Part shown: piece after piece, positions 24,437-33,572 of the stretch | How positions within the stretch are numbered: position 1 is the stretch's first letter | Layout: the number at the start of each line of letters is the position of its first letter | NCBI RefSeq assembly: GCF_020215645.1 | Contig: NZ_CP084058.1 | Coordinates: forward strand, 1,364,001 to 1,428,000 | DNA length: 64,000 nucleotides | Direction of reading: 5' to 3' | Origin: Nonomuraea gerenzanensis | GTDB taxonomy: Bacteria > Actinomycetota > Actinomycetes > Streptosporangiales > Streptosporangiaceae | Program-made: the position numbers and the translations under genes | The notes under the pieces: generated by a model | What the model saw: the letters and a program-made list of their open reading frames with translations, nothing else | Told to the model about the DNA's origin: nothing | The model's database searches: none

Positions 24437-25240
24437 GTGGGCATCGACGGTGATGCTTCCGGTCCCCCGCGCCGGCAGTTCGGCGAGGAAGGCGGTCGGC
24501 TGTCGTACGGCGGCTACCTCTGCCTGCCCGAGCTGCTCGCCCAGCAGCAGCCGCAGTCGCAGGCACCCGACGAGCTGCTCTTCATCACCATCCACCAGGT
24601 CTACGAGCTGTGGTTCAAGCTGCTGCTCCACGAGCTGGAGAGCGCGCGCGAGGCGATGTTCGAGGGCGAGCTGTGGAAGGCCAGGCACCTGTTCAAACGG
24701 GTGCACGCGGTCGAGCGGGTGCTGATCGAGCAGGTCGAGGTCCTGGAGACGATGACGCCTCAGGACTTCATGGAGTTCCGCGCCAAGCTGGCGCCCGCCA
24801 GCGGGTTCCAGTCGGTGCAGTTCCGGGAGCTGGAGTTCCTGTCAGGGCTGCGCGACGAGCGGTATCTCGGCTCGTTCCGGCACGTCTCGGAGGAGGAACT
24901 GGCCCGGCTGCGCCGCAGGCTGGCCGAGCCCACGCTGTGGGATGCTTATCTGACAGCCCTCTCCCGGCGTGGCCTGCCGGTCTCCGACGACGAGATCATG
25001 GCCTCGCTGCTGGCCGTGGCGAGAAACCGCGGGTCCTACGACGACCTGTGGCAACTGGCCGAAGACCTGCTGACGCACGACGAGACCGCCGCGTTGTGGC
25101 GGATGCGTCATGTCCAGATGGTCGAACGCCAGATCGGCACCAAGTCGGGCACAGGCGGCTCGACCGGCGCCCCCTACCTGCGCGGTAGAACCCGCCTGCA
25201 CTACTTCCCGCTGCTGTGGGAACTTAGGGCCTGGCTATGA
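24437..25240 (+). CDS. kynA: Tryptophan 2,3-dioxygenase
   Basis: 267 aa. Haem enzyme that opens the indole ring of L-tryptophan to N-formylkynurenine, first step of the kynurenine route. Motifs: LSYGGYLCLPELLAQQ, HQVYELWFKLLLHEL (substrate pocket), FQFREL-like FQSVQFRELEFL, and the haem-ligand region RMRHVQMVERQIGTKSGTGGSTGAPYL with His ~225. GTG 24437 is preceded by GGGGGAGG (24423-24430). The rest of the pathway (kynureninase, formamidase) is not in view. The 85 bp before it hold a lower-GC promoter stretch after the anti-sigma gene. Confidence 0.92.
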   Translation: MGIDGDASGPPRRQFGEEGGRLSYGGYLCLPELLAQQQPQSQAPDELLFITIHQVYELWFKLLLHELESAREAMFEGELWKARHLFKRVHAVERVLIEQVEVLETMTPQDFMEFRAKLAPASGFQSVQFRELEFLSGLRDERYLGSFRHVSEEELARLRRRLAEPTLWDAYLTALSRRGLPVSDDEIMASLLAVARNRGSYDDLWQLAEDLLTHDETAALWRMRHVQMVERQIGTKSGTGGSTGAPYLRGRTRLHYFPLLWELRAWL

Positions 25241-25277
25241 ACACGTTGGCAAACCCTCACAAAGGAGTGAGAGCGAT

Positions 25278-28200
25278 ATGCCGCTCGACGAGGCCAAGGA
25301 TGAGCTGCTCCAGCGAGCCGCCGAGAGCTGCGCGGTGGGCAGTGACCATGTGAGCCCCGAGGAGGCCCTGTCCTTCCTGCGCTTCTACTACCGGCATGTC
25401 GCACCGGAGGACCTGCTCGACCGCAACCCCGTTGACGTCTACGGACCCGCGATGTCCCAGCGGCAGCTCGCCGAGGTGCGCCCCCAGGGCAGGGCCGTGG
25501 TGCGGGCCTACACCCCGACGCTGGACGAGAACGGCTGGGACCCGGGCCACTCGGTGGTCGAGGTGGTCACCGACGACATGCCGTTCCTGGTCGACTCGGT
25601 CACGATGGAGCTCGACCGGCACGACCTCGGCGTGCACCTGGTGGTCCACCCCCAGATGAGGGTGCGCCGCGACATGACGGGCCGGATGCTCGGCCGCGGC
25701 CAGGAGGACGTCACCGGCCAGATGCTGGTGGAGTCGTGGATCCACATCGAGATCGACCGCCAGTCCGACCCCGGGGCGCTCAAGGCGATCGAGGCCGACC
25801 TGCAGCGGGTGCTCACCGACGTGCGCCACTCGGTCGAGGACTTCAGGAAGATGCGGGCGCTGGCCGTCCAGACCGCCGAAGACCTGAGCATGAACCCGCC
25901 GCCGCTGGAGCCCGCGGAGGTCGAGGACAGCATCGACCTGCTGCGCTGGCTCGCCGACGGGCACTTCACCTTCCTCGGCTACCGCGAGTACCGCCTGGAG
26001 GACACCGACGAGGGCGAGACGTTGCGCGCGCTGCCCGGGGCCGCGCTGGGCATCCTGCGCGACGACAAGGTGGGCTCGGGGAGCTTCGCCGCACTGCCCG
26101 CCGAGGTGCGGGCCAAGGCGCGCGAGAAGCAGCTCATGATCATCACCAAGGCCAACTCCAGGGCCACCGTGCACCGGGCCACCTATCTCGACTACATCGG
26201 GGTCAAGCTGTTCTCGCCGGAGGGCGAGGTGATCGGGGAGCGGCGCTTCCTCGGCCTGTTCACCCACGTGGCCTACAACGAGTCGATCTCCCGCATCCCC
26301 GTGCTGCGGCGCAAGCTGGCCGGCGTGCTGAACGAGGCCGGGCTGGCCCCCGACAGCCACGACGGCAAGGACCTGATCGAGATCCTCGAGACCTTCCCCC
26401 GCGACGAGCTGTTCCAGACCTCGGTCGACCAGCTCCTGCCGATCGCGATGGGCGTGCTGCGGCTGCGCGAGCGCAAGCAGGTCAAGCTGTTCCTGCGGCG
26501 CGACGACTACGGCCGCTACATCTCCTGCCTGATCTACCTGCCGCGCGACCGCTACACCACCAAGGTGCGGCTGAAGATGCAGGAGGTGCTGCTCAAGGCC
26601 CTCGGCGGCAAGTCGCTCGACTACAGCGCGATGATCGGCGAGTCGGTGCTGGCCCGGCTGCACGTGGTCGTCAGGGGCGAGCGGGGCACCCCGCTGCCGC
26701 CGCCGAGCGTGGACGTGGAGGAGCTGGAGGCGCGCCTGGCCGCCCTCACCCGCTCCTGGGAGGACGACCTGGCCACCGCGCTGACCGAGATGACCTCCGA
26801 GGAGGAGGCCCCCACGCTCATCAGGCGCTACGCCTCCGCCTTCCCCGAGGGCTACAAGGCCGACTTCCCGCCCAAGGTGGCCGTGGTCGACCTGCGGCGG
26901 CTGGAGCAGCTCGTCGAGGCGGGCGACGGCGAGCAGGTCGGGATCAACCTCTACGAGCCGTACGACGCGGCGGAGGGCGAGCGGCGGCTGAAGATCTACA
27001 AGGTCGGCTCGCCCATCTCGCTGTCCCAGGCGCTGCCGCTGATCCAGCGGCTGGGCGTGGAGGTCGTGGACGAGCGCCCGTACGAGGTGGACCGCGACAA
27101 CGACCCCGGCACCAAGAACGCCTGGATCTACGACTTCGGCCTGCGTTACACGCCCTCCGAGGAGGTCGACAGGAACGACTTCAAGCGGCTCTTCCAGGAC
27201 GGCCTGGCCGCCCTGTGGCAGGGGCGGGTGCAGGACGACGACTTCAACGCGCTGATCCTGCGGGCCGGGCTCACCTGGGAGCAGGTGGAGATCCTGCGGG
27301 TCTACGCCAAGTACCTGCGCCAGGCGGGCAGCACGTTCTCCCAGCCCTACATGGAGCGGGTGCTGCGCGACAACGTGCGGGTGGCGCGGCTGCTCGTGCG
27401 GCTCTTCGAGGCCAAGCTCGACCCGCGGCGCGGCGAGGACGTGCGGGTGGACCTCGTGGAGGCGCTCAACGAGGAGATCCTGCGGTCGCTGGACGAGGTG
27501 GCCTCGCTGGACGAGGACCGCATCCTGCGGGCGTACCTGGAGATGATTCAGGCGACATTGCGCACCAACTACTTCCAAACGGTGGATGGAGCGCGTAAAC
27601 CGTACATATCTCTCAAATTCGACCCGCAGGCCATCAGCGTGCTGCCGTTGCCGCGGCCGAAGTTCGAGATATTCGTGTACTCGCCCCGGGTCGAGGGTGT
27701 GCATCTGCGCTTCGGGAAAGTGGCGCGCGGCGGGTTGCGGTGGTCGGATCGGATGGAGGACTTCCGTACGGAGATTCTCGGCCTGGTCAAAGCACAGATG
27801 GTGAAAAATACCGTTATTGTGCCGACTGGGTCCAAGGGCGGATTTGTTGTAAAGCGTCCGCCCACGTCCGGTTCACGGGAGGATCTGCTCGCCGAGGGCG
27901 TGGCCTGCTACCGGATGTTCATCTCCGGGCTGCTCGACATCACCGACAACCTCGTGGACGGCAAGGTCGTGCCGCCGCCCGACGTGGTCAGGCACGACGG
28001 CGACGACACCTACCTCGTGGTCGCAGCCGACAAGGGCACCGCCACCTTCTCCGACATCGCCAACAGCGTGGCCAAGGAGTACGGCTTCTGGCTGGGCGAC
28101 GCCTTCGCCTCCGGCGGCTCCGTCGGCTACGACCACAAGGCCATGGGCATCACCGCCCGCGGCGCCTGGGAGTCGGTCAAGTACCACTTCCGTACCATGG

Positions 28201-30152
28201 GCGTGGACGTCCAGAGCACCGACTTCACCGTGGCCGGCATCGGCGACATGTCGGGCGACGTGTTCGGCAACGGCATGCTGCTGTCCAGGCACATCCGGCT
28301 CGTCGCCGCGTTCGACCACCGGCACATCTTCGTGGACCCCACGCCCGACGCGGAAAGCTCGTTCGCGGAGCGGCAGCGGCTGTTCGAGCTGCCGCGCAGC
28401 TCGTGGGAGGACTACGACGCCAAGCTGATCTCCGCGGGCGGCGGCGTCTTCCCGCGCACGGCCAAGTCCGTCCAGATCACGCCCCAGATGCGCGAGGCGC
28501 TCGGCATCCCGTCCGGCGTCGCGTCCCTGGCGCCGAACGACCTGATCAGCGCCATCCTGCGGGCCCCGGTGGACCTGCTCTGGAACGGCGGCATCGGCAC
28601 CTACGTCAAGGCGGGCAGCGAGTCCCACTCCGACGTGGGCGACAAGGCCAACGACGCGCTCCGGGTGAACGCCGCCGAGCTGCGCTGCAAGGTCATCGGC
28701 GAGGGCGGCAACCTGGGCTTCACGCAGCTCGCCCGGATCGAGTTCGCGCTGAACGGCGGGCTGGTCAACACCGACTTCATCGACAACTCGGCCGGGGTGG
28801 ACACCTCCGACCACGAGGTGAACATCAAGATCCTGCTCGACCAGGTCGTCCGCGACGGCGAGCTGACCGACAAGCAGCGCAACCAGGTCTTCACCTCGAT
28901 GACCGACGAGGTGGCCGACCTCGTGCTGCGCGACAACCACGCGCAGAACGTGGTCCTCGACGCCGCCCGCACGCAGGCCGTCGAGATGCTCCACATCCAC
29001 GCCCGCTACCTGCGCAAGCTGGAGCGCGACGGGCTGGTCAACCGGGAGCTGGAGTTCCTGCCCTCGGACAAGACGCTGGCCGAGCGGCGCCAGGCCAGGC
29101 TGGGGCTGACCGCGCCGGAGTTCTCCGTGCTGCTGGCCTACACCAAGCTGGTGGCCGACGCCGAGCTGCTCGCCTCCGACCTGCCCGACGACCCGTACCT
29201 GGCCTCGTGGCTGGTGTCCTACTTCCCGTCGGCGCTGCCCGAGCGGTTCCGCACGTACATGGACGAGCACCCGCTGCGGCGCGAGATCATCACCACCTGC
29301 GTGGTGAACGAGCTGGTCAACTCGGCGGGCACCACCTTCATGTTCCGCTTCGGCGAGGAGACCGGCGCCTCGACGCCCGACATCGTGCGGGCGTACCTGG
29401 TGGCGCGGGAGGTCTTCGACCTGCCCGACTTCTACCGGGCCGTGGAGGAGCTGGACAACAAGATCGACACGGGCACGCAGATCGCCATGCTGCTGGAGGC
29501 CCGCAAGCTGGTCGAGCGCGGCGCCCGGTGGCTGCTGGTCAACCGCCGGCCGCCGCTGGACCTGGCCGGGTCCGTGAGCTTCTTCGTCAAGGGCGTCAAC
29601 GGGCTGCTCATGCACATCCCCAAGCTGCTGACCGGGCCCGACCTGGCGGCCTACGAGGAGCGGCGCGACGCGTTCGTGGCGCGGGGGGTGCCGCTGGAGC
29701 TGGCCGAGCGGGTGGCCGGGATGGTGCCGGCGTACTCGACGCTGGACCTGGTGGAGATCTCGTCGCTGACGGAACGGCCGGTCAGCGAGGTCGCCGAGGT
29801 CTACTTCGACCTGGCCGACCGGCTGCAGCTCGCCCGGCTGCGGGAGCGGGTCATCTCGCTGCCCCGCGACAACCGGTGGAACTCGATCGCCCGGTCCGCG
29901 CTGCGGGACGACCTCTACGCGGCGCACGCCTCGCTCACCCGGAACGTGCTGGCCCACAGCAAGCCGGGGCTGCCTCCCGAGGAGCGGCTGGCCCGGTGGT
30001 CGGAGGCCAACTCGGCGGCGGTGTCGCGGGCGCGCCAGACGTTGTCGGAGATCTGGGAGAGCGACAACTTCGACCTCGCCACGCTGTCGGTCGCGTTGCG
30101 TGCGATCCGTACGCTGGTGTCGGCCAGCAACCTCCCGCACACGGAGGCCTGA
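25278..30152 (+). CDS. gdh: NAD-specific glutamate dehydrogenase, large (180-kDa) class
   Basis: 1624 aa, matching the L-GDH180 class of actinomycetes (Streptomyces, Mycobacterium). Oxidises glutamate to 2-oxoglutarate and ammonium with NAD. A long N-terminal region with ACT-like regulatory segments (about 1-700) precedes the catalytic core: VARGGLRWSDRMEDFRTEILGLVKAQMVKN near 816-845, PTGSKGGFVVK near 850, and a Rossmann portion with GDMSGDVFGNGML; a C-terminal helical domain completes the protein. ATG 25278 has AAAGGAG at 25261-25267. An internal ~320-bp patch (27545-27870) within the catalytic core uses AT-ending codons rarely seen in the rest of the gene. Followed by a strong terminator. 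Confidence 0.93.
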   Translation: MPLDEAKDELLQRAAESCAVGSDHVSPEEALSFLRFYYRHVAPEDLLDRNPVDVYGPAMSQRQLAEVRPQGRAVVRAYTPTLDENGWDPGHSVVEVVTDDMPFLVDSVTMELDRHDLGVHLVVHPQMRVRRDMTGRMLGRGQEDVTGQMLVESWIHIEIDRQSDPGALKAIEADLQRVLTDVRHSVEDFRKMRALAVQTAEDLSMNPPPLEPAEVEDSIDLLRWLADGHFTFLGYREYRLEDTDEGETLRALPGAALGILRDDKVGSGSFAALPAEVRAKAREKQLMIITKANSRATVHRATYLDYIGVKLFSPEGEVIGERRFLGLFTHVAYNESISRIPVLRRKLAGVLNEAGLAPDSHDGKDLIEILETFPRDELFQTSVDQLLPIAMGVLRLRERKQVKLFLRRDDYGRYISCLIYLPRDRYTTKVRLKMQEVLLKALGGKSLDYSAMIGESVLARLHVVVRGERGTPLPPPSVDVEELEARLAALTRSWEDDLATALTEMTSEEEAPTLIRRYASAFPEGYKADFPPKVAVVDLRRLEQLVEAGDGEQVGINLYEPYDAAEGERRLKIYKVGSPISLSQALPLIQRLGVEVVDERPYEVDRDNDPGTKNAWIYDFGLRYTPSEEVDRNDFKRLFQDGLAALWQGRVQDDDFNALILRAGLTWEQVEILRVYAKYLRQAGSTFSQPYMERVLRDNVRVARLLVRLFEAKLDPRRGEDVRVDLVEALNEEILRSLDEVASLDEDRILRAYLEMIQATLRTNYFQTVDGARKPYISLKFDPQAISVLPLPRPKFEIFVYSPRVEGVHLRFGKVARGGLRWSDRMEDFRTEILGLVKAQMVKNTVIVPTGSKGGFVVKRPPTSGSREDLLAEGVACYRMFISGLLDITDNLVDGKVVPPPDVVRHDGDDTYLVVAADKGTATFSDIANSVAKEYGFWLGDAFASGGSVGYDHKAMGITARGAWESVKYHFRTMGVDVQSTDFTVAGIGDMSGDVFGNGMLLSRHIRLVAAFDHRHIFVDPTPDAESSFAERQRLFELPRSSWEDYDAKLISAGGGVFPRTAKSVQITPQMREALGIPSGVASLAPNDLISAILRAPVDLLWNGGIGTYVKAGSESHSDVGDKANDALRVNAAELRCKVIGEGGNLGFTQLARIEFALNGGLVNTDFIDNSAGVDTSDHEVNIKILLDQVVRDGELTDKQRNQVFTSMTDEVADLVLRDNHAQNVVLDAARTQAVEMLHIHARYLRKLERDGLVNRELEFLPSDKTLAERRQARLGLTAPEFSVLLAYTKLVADAELLASDLPDDPYLASWLVSYFPSALPERFRTYMDEHPLRREIITTCVVNELVNSAGTTFMFRFGEETGASTPDIVRAYLVAREVFDLPDFYRAVEELDNKIDTGTQIAMLLEARKLVERGARWLLVNRRPPLDLAGSVSFFVKGVNGLLMHIPKLLTGPDLAAYEERRDAFVARGVPLELAERVAGMVPAYSTLDLVEISSLTERPVSEVAEVYFDLADRLQLARLRERVISLPRDNRWNSIARSALRDDLYAAHASLTRNVLAHSKPGLPPEERLARWSEANSAAVSRARQTLSEIWESDNFDLATLSVALRAIRTLVSASNLPHTEA

Positions 30153-30159
30153 CCCGGTA

Positions 30160-30183
30160 CGCCCCGCCCAGGCGGGCGGGGCG
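30160..30183. terminator. Stem-loop after the GDH gene
   Basis: Perfect 9-bp inverted repeat CGCCCCGCC (30160-30168) and GGCGGGGCG (30175-30183), six-base loop, starting 8 bp after the gdh stop. It lies between convergent genes and may serve both. Confidence 0.75.
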
Positions 30184-30223
30184 TTCACCAGCCCTCGTTC
30201 ACCAGCCCGCGTTCACCAGTCCT
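30182..30223. repeat. 14-bp tandem repeat over a gene 3' end
   Basis: Three copies of a 14-bp unit beginning CGTTCACCAG at 30182, 30196 and 30210. On the minus strand each copy contains CTGGTGAACG; the TGA of the upstream copy is the stop codon of the Clp-N gene, so the 3' end including its stop has been duplicated into the downstream spacer. Confidence 0.85.
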
Positions 30224-30695
30224 CCTGTGCCGCCGCCTCCCGCGCCCGGCCCGCCAGCTCCTCCCGGTCCACCCCCGCCAGGGCGAGCGCCCGGGGGACG
30301 GTGCCGACCTCGGCCTCCAGCAGGCCGAGCAGGAGGTGCGCGGGCCGCAGGTCACGCTTGCGCGCGGCGTGCGCGAAGCCGCGTTCGAGGGCGAGCCGGG
30401 CCGAGGCCCCCACGCCCGGCCGGCGCTCGGGGTCGGGGCTCGGCCGGGGCAGGCCGAACGCGGCGGGGGAGACGCCGACGGCGCTCAGGCTGTGCTCGAA
30501 CTCCCGGTCGAGCGCCGCCCTGATCGCCGCGCGGTCGAGCCCCGCCTCGGCCAGGACCGCGTGGCCCGCCGCGCCCTGCTCGGCGGCGATGCCCAGCAGG
30601 AGGTGGTGAGCGTCGATCGTGGCCGACCCGTCCGCGCGCGCCTCGGCCGTGCCCCGCTCCAGGACCGCGTTGATGTAGTGGTCGATCGTGCTCAC
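30213..30695 (-). CDS. Clp N-terminal domain protein (no ATPase)
   Basis: 160 aa from GTG 30695. Two Clp-N (ClpA/ClpB-type substrate-binding) repeats: about 5-65 (INAVLERGTAEARADGSATIDAHHLLLGIAAEQ) and 85-150 (ARLALERGFAHAARKRDLRPAHLLLGLLE). No AAA+ domain follows, so it is an adaptor-like or sensor-like protein. The GTG overlaps the stop of an HTH gene (GTGA), so both are made together. HTH/Clp-N pairs are a recurrent actinobacterial arrangement; the Clp-N protein may bind the HTH protein or deliver it to ClpC/ClpP. That last step is inference. Confidence 0.8.
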   Translation of the reverse strand: MSTIDHYINAVLERGTAEARADGSATIDAHHLLLGIAAEQGAAGHAVLAEAGLDRAAIRAALDREFEHSLSAVGVSPAAFGLPRPSPDPERRPGVGASARLALERGFAHAARKRDLRPAHLLLGLLEAEVGTVPRALALAGVDREELAGRAREAAAQEDW

Positions 30696-30919
30696 GTGCG
30701 CCTCCTCAGCGTGACCCCGGCCGCGATGAGCCGCTTGGCGTGCTTCTTGTGGACCGCCTGGCGGGTGATGCCCAGCGCCTCGGCGACCTGCGGCCAGCTC
30801 CATCCCGCCCGCATCGCCTGCTCGACCGCGGAGTCCTCCAGCTGGTCGGCCAGGCGGCGAAGCGCCACCACGGCCGCGAGCGCGTCGGCGGGATCCTGGG
30901 GAGCGGGGACGTCCGGCAT
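30692..30919 (-). CDS. Small helix-turn-helix DNA-binding protein
   Basis: 75 aa. A single HTH (about 38-65: AGWSWPQVAEALGITRQAVHKKHAKRL) preceded by a short helix that may dimerise. Its promoter looks leaderless: on the minus strand TACGGT (plus 30927-30932) is 7 nt from ATG 30919, and the palindrome TAGTTGACTA (30931-30940) directly upstream is a likely autoregulatory operator. Operon with the Clp-N protein. Confidence 0.82.
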   Translation of the reverse strand: MPDVPAPQDPADALAAVVALRRLADQLEDSAVEQAMRAGWSWPQVAEALGITRQAVHKKHAKRLIAAGVTLRRRT

Positions 30920-30926
30920 GTAGGCA

Positions 30927-30940
30927 ACCGTAGTTGACTA
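30927..30940 (-). promoter_or_regulatory. Promoter and palindromic operator of the HTH/Clp-N operon
   Basis: Minus-strand -10 TACGGT (plus 30927-30932) overlaps the edge of TAGTTGACTA (30931-30940; arms TAGT/ACTA). Binding here would block RNA polymerase, as expected for a small autorepressor. Confidence 0.5.
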
Positions 30941-30963
30941 ATGCGGGACGGTCAACGAGGCGG

Positions 30964-31986
30964 TCACTGGCCGGAGGCGCCCGTGAGTGCCCCGTCGTGG
31001 GCGATCACGGTGGCCGCGGCGGGGGCCGTGAGCGGGGGGACCGTGGTCGCGTACTGGTGGACCTCGGTGAGCTTGAGGCTGAGCGGCACGGTCGGGTCGC
31101 TGATCAACCAGCTCGCCTGCGCGGGCACGGGGATCATCCGGTAGGTCTTGTCCAGCACGTTGCGGGTGGTGCTGGTCCGCGAGAGCGAATACTGCATCAG
31201 CGCGCCGCCGTCCTGCGTCCGCAGCGCGTAGACCGGGTAGTTGTCGGCGCTGAAGATCGAGTCGTAGCTCAGCTCCCTGCGCTTGGCGTCGGTGCGCGAC
31301 TTGGCGATCTGCTCGGCCACCACGGTGGTGTACGGCCCGGGCGCCAGCAGCCCCGCCGTGACCCCGGACTTGCCGGTCTCGGCCACGCTGGCGTGCACGG
31401 GGCCGATGAACTGCGGGCTGATCGTGACGGTCTTGTCGTCAGGCGCCACCGCCGTGGCGTAACCGTCGGTGTCCAGCTTGATCTCCGGGAGCGTCTGGCC
31501 AGGCAGCAGCTCGGCTGCGGAGCTGAGCCGCCAGCCGTCGGCGCCGGACTTGGCGAAGGTCAGCAGCGTGGGCCGGCCGTCGCGCGTCGCCAGGGCGCTG
31601 AACCAGAGCGCGGTCACCCCGCTGACGAACCTGGGCACGTACAGCGTGGGCGGGCCCCACTGGTGGCGCGGCGGCGCGAAGTCGCTGGACAGGAACGCGG
31701 CCCGGGTGAGCGGCCACTGCCCGCCCGTCGTGATGTCCTGCACCTGCAGCAGCCGGCCCTGGAGCGGGCTGTCGCGCCGCAGCCGGTCGTCGGTCTGGGT
31801 GAAGGCGGTGAACTCGCCGCCCGCCTCCACGAGGGTCACGGCGGGCTGCTCGGCCGAGGGCGAGGGACTCGCCGGGGCGGCGGCGGGGCTGGAAGACGAC
31901 GGCGGGGCATCGCTCGTGCAGGCGGTCACCGCGGCGAGCAGGCCGGCGGCGAGCGCCAGCATCACTCGCCGACCGTATGCACGCAC
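30964..31986 (-). CDS. Lipoprotein of unknown function
   Basis: 340 aa. Lipoprotein signal with lipobox VTAC (Cys ~23), then a Ser/Pro/Ala-rich tether (about 25-48), then an uncharacterised domain rich in beta strands. I do not recognise the family; it looks like other large actinomycete surface lipoproteins. GTG 31986; a minus-strand TAACAT six bases before it suggests a leaderless mRNA. Divergent from prfB with only 47 bp between starts, so the two promoters overlap. Confidence 0.72.
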   Translation of the reverse strand: MRAYGRRVMLALAAGLLAAVTACTSDAPPSSSSPAAAPASPSPSAEQPAVTLVEAGGEFTAFTQTDDRLRRDSPLQGRLLQVQDITTGGQWPLTRAAFLSSDFAPPRHQWGPPTLYVPRFVSGVTALWFSALATRDGRPTLLTFAKSGADGWRLSSAAELLPGQTLPEIKLDTDGYATAVAPDDKTVTISPQFIGPVHASVAETGKSGVTAGLLAPGPYTTVVAEQIAKSRTDAKRRELSYDSIFSADNYPVYALRTQDGGALMQYSLSRTSTTRNVLDKTYRMIPVPAQASWLISDPTVPLSLKLTEVHQYATTVPPLTAPAAATVIAHDGALTGASGQ

Positions 31987-32033
31987 CTCGCCATGTTATT
32001 CGGGCCCGCGAGGGTCGCGTACCCTTGGGAGAC

Positions 32034-33149
32034 GTGGCAGGCATCGATCCGGCAGAAGAGATCAACGAGCTCCGGGGCACGCTCCGCAGCATCCAGGACG
32101 TGCTCGACCTCGACGCGATGCGCAAGCAGATCGCGGAGCTGGAGCAGCAGGTTGCCGCGCCCGACCTCTGGGACGACCCTGAGCAGGCCCAGAAGGTCAC
32201 CAGCAAGCTCTCCCACCTCCAGGGTGAGCTCAACCGCGTGGACGGCGTCGCGCGCCGCCTGGAGGACCTCACGGTCCTGTACGAGCTGGCGGCCGAGGAG
32301 GGCGACGACGACACGCGCGCAGAGGCCGACAAGGAGCTCGAGGGGCTGAAGGGCGACATCGGCGCGCTGGAGGTGCGCACGCTGCTCTCGGGCGAGTACG
32401 ACGCCCGCGAGGCGCTCGTCACCATCAACTCCCAGGCGGGCGGCGTAGACGCGGCCGACTGGGCCGAGATGCTGCTGCGCATGTATCTGCGCTACGCCGA
32501 GCGCAAGGGCTACGCCACCGAGGTCTACGACACCTCCTACGCGGAGGAGGCCGGCATCAAGTCGGCCACGTTCACGATCAAGGCGCCCTACGCGTACGGC
32601 ACGCTGCGCGGCGAGCACGGCACCCACCGGCTGGTCCGCATCAGCCCGTTCGACAACCAGGGGCGGCGGCAGACCTCGTTCGCGGGCGTCGACATCGTGC
32701 CGGTCGTCGAGCAGACCGACCACATCGACATCAACGAGGACGAGATCCGCGTCGACGTCTACCGCTCCAGCGGCCCCGGCGGCCAGGGCGTCAACACCAC
32801 CGACTCGGCCGTGCGCATCACGCACCTGCCGAGCGGCATCGTGGTCTCCTGCCAGAACGAGCGCTCACAGCTGCAGAACCGCGCGACGGCCATGAACGTC
32901 CTTCAGGCCAAGCTGCTGGAGCGCAAGCGGCAGGAGGAGGCCGAGAAGATGTCGGAGCTGCGCGGCGCCTCCACCACCTCCTGGGGCACGCAGATCCGCA
33001 ACTACGTGCTGCACCCGTACCAGATCGTCAAGGACCTGCGCACGGGCACGGAGGCGGGCAACCCGTCGGCGGTGCTCGACGGCGACCTCGACGAGTTCAT
33101 CGAGTCGGAGATCCGCTGGATGCGGCGCCAGGAGTCGGGCGCCGAGTAG
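32034..33149 (+). CDS. prfB: Peptide chain release factor 2
   Basis: 371 aa. Recognises UAA/UGA and triggers peptide release. Peptidyl-transfer loop GGQ at residues 249-251 in [10 protein letters not shown]; tripeptide anticodon SPF in [13 protein letters not shown]. Unlike E. coli prfB the frame is continuous: I see no programmed +1 frameshift site with an early UGA, as expected in actinobacteria. GTG 32034 ([13 protein letters not shown]) is 8 nt after TACCCT (32020-32025): probably leaderless. Upstream of ftsE-ftsX-smpB-ssrA, the usual actinobacterial order. Confidence 0.93.
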   Translation: MAGIDPAEEINELRGTLRSIQDVLDLDAMRKQIAELEQQVAAPDLWDDPEQAQKVTSKLSHLQGELNRVDGVARRLEDLTVLYELAAEEGDDDTRAEADKELEGLKGDIGALEVRTLLSGEYDAREALVTINSQAGGVDAADWAEMLLRMYLRYAERKGYATEVYDTSYAEEAGIKSATFTIKAPYAYGTLRGEHGTHRLVRISPFDNQGRRQTSFAGVDIVPVVEQTDHIDINEDEIRVDVYRSSGPGGQGVNTTDSAVRITHLPSGIVVSCQNERSQLQNRATAMNVLQAKLLERKRQEEAEKMSELRGASTTSWGTQIRNYVLHPYQIVKDLRTGTEAGNPSAVLDGDLDEFIESEIRWMRRQESGAE

Positions 33150-33174
33150 GGGGCCGGGCCGAAGAGGGGTCGGG

Positions 33175-33366
33175 TCAGGCGCCGAGCAGGTGCTGGGCCG
33201 CGAGGGTCAGCAGCAGCAGGGCGACGAGGAGCAGGGCGATGAGGGCGGGTGACAACCCGGCGAAGCCGTGGTTGTGCATCCGCTCCCTGTTGGCGCGGCA
33301 GACGGGGCAGCGCCCCTCGACCACGGGGTGAGCGCACTGCGCGCATACGAGGTGTTCACAACTCAT
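33175..33366 (-). CDS. Small zinc-ribbon membrane protein
   Basis: 63 aa. N-terminal paired CxxC knuckles (CEHLVCAQCAHPVVEGRCPVCR) resembling a rubredoxin/RING-like zinc ribbon, then one hydrophobic helix (about 38-60). It is inserted on the opposite strand between prfB and ftsE, leaving only 25 bp from the prfB stop. Predicted to sit in the membrane with the zinc ribbon in the cytoplasm. Function unknown. Confidence 0.72.
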   Translation of the reverse strand: MSCEHLVCAQCAHPVVEGRCPVCRANRERMHNHGFAGLSPALIALLLVALLLLTLAAQHLLGA

Positions 33367-33543
33367 GACAGCCCCAAGTCTAGCCGCACAATCGTTTTGT
33401 TTCCGTTATGGACGTTCCATGCCAGTCTTCCCCCTAGACTGTCGTCTGGCCAATCGGAACGTCGATCATCAGTAAAGTCAACGCCCCCGATCGGCCGGTG
33501 GCGGGAAGTGGGCATGTGCCACCCTCGCTTCCGTCCTGACCCC

Positions 33544-33572
33544 TAGACTGGCATGCCGTGATGCTCTCGTGA
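33544..33572 (+). promoter_or_regulatory. ftsE promoter and four-codon leader ORF
   Basis: A -10-like TAGACT (33544-33549) is followed after 8 nt by GTGATGCTCTCGTGA (33558-33572). Read from GTG 33558 this is a four-codon ORF whose TGA overlaps the GTG start of ftsE (GTGA, 33569-33572). A leaderless transcript would begin at this mini-ORF, and ftsE would be translated by termination-reinitiation. The same word CCTAGACTG also occurs ~110 bp upstream (about 33433), a possible second promoter. Confidence 0.5.

Noticed and set aside
32034..32120. Programmed frameshift in prfB
   Set aside because: The frame is continuous from the GTG and there is no early in-frame UGA with a slippery site.
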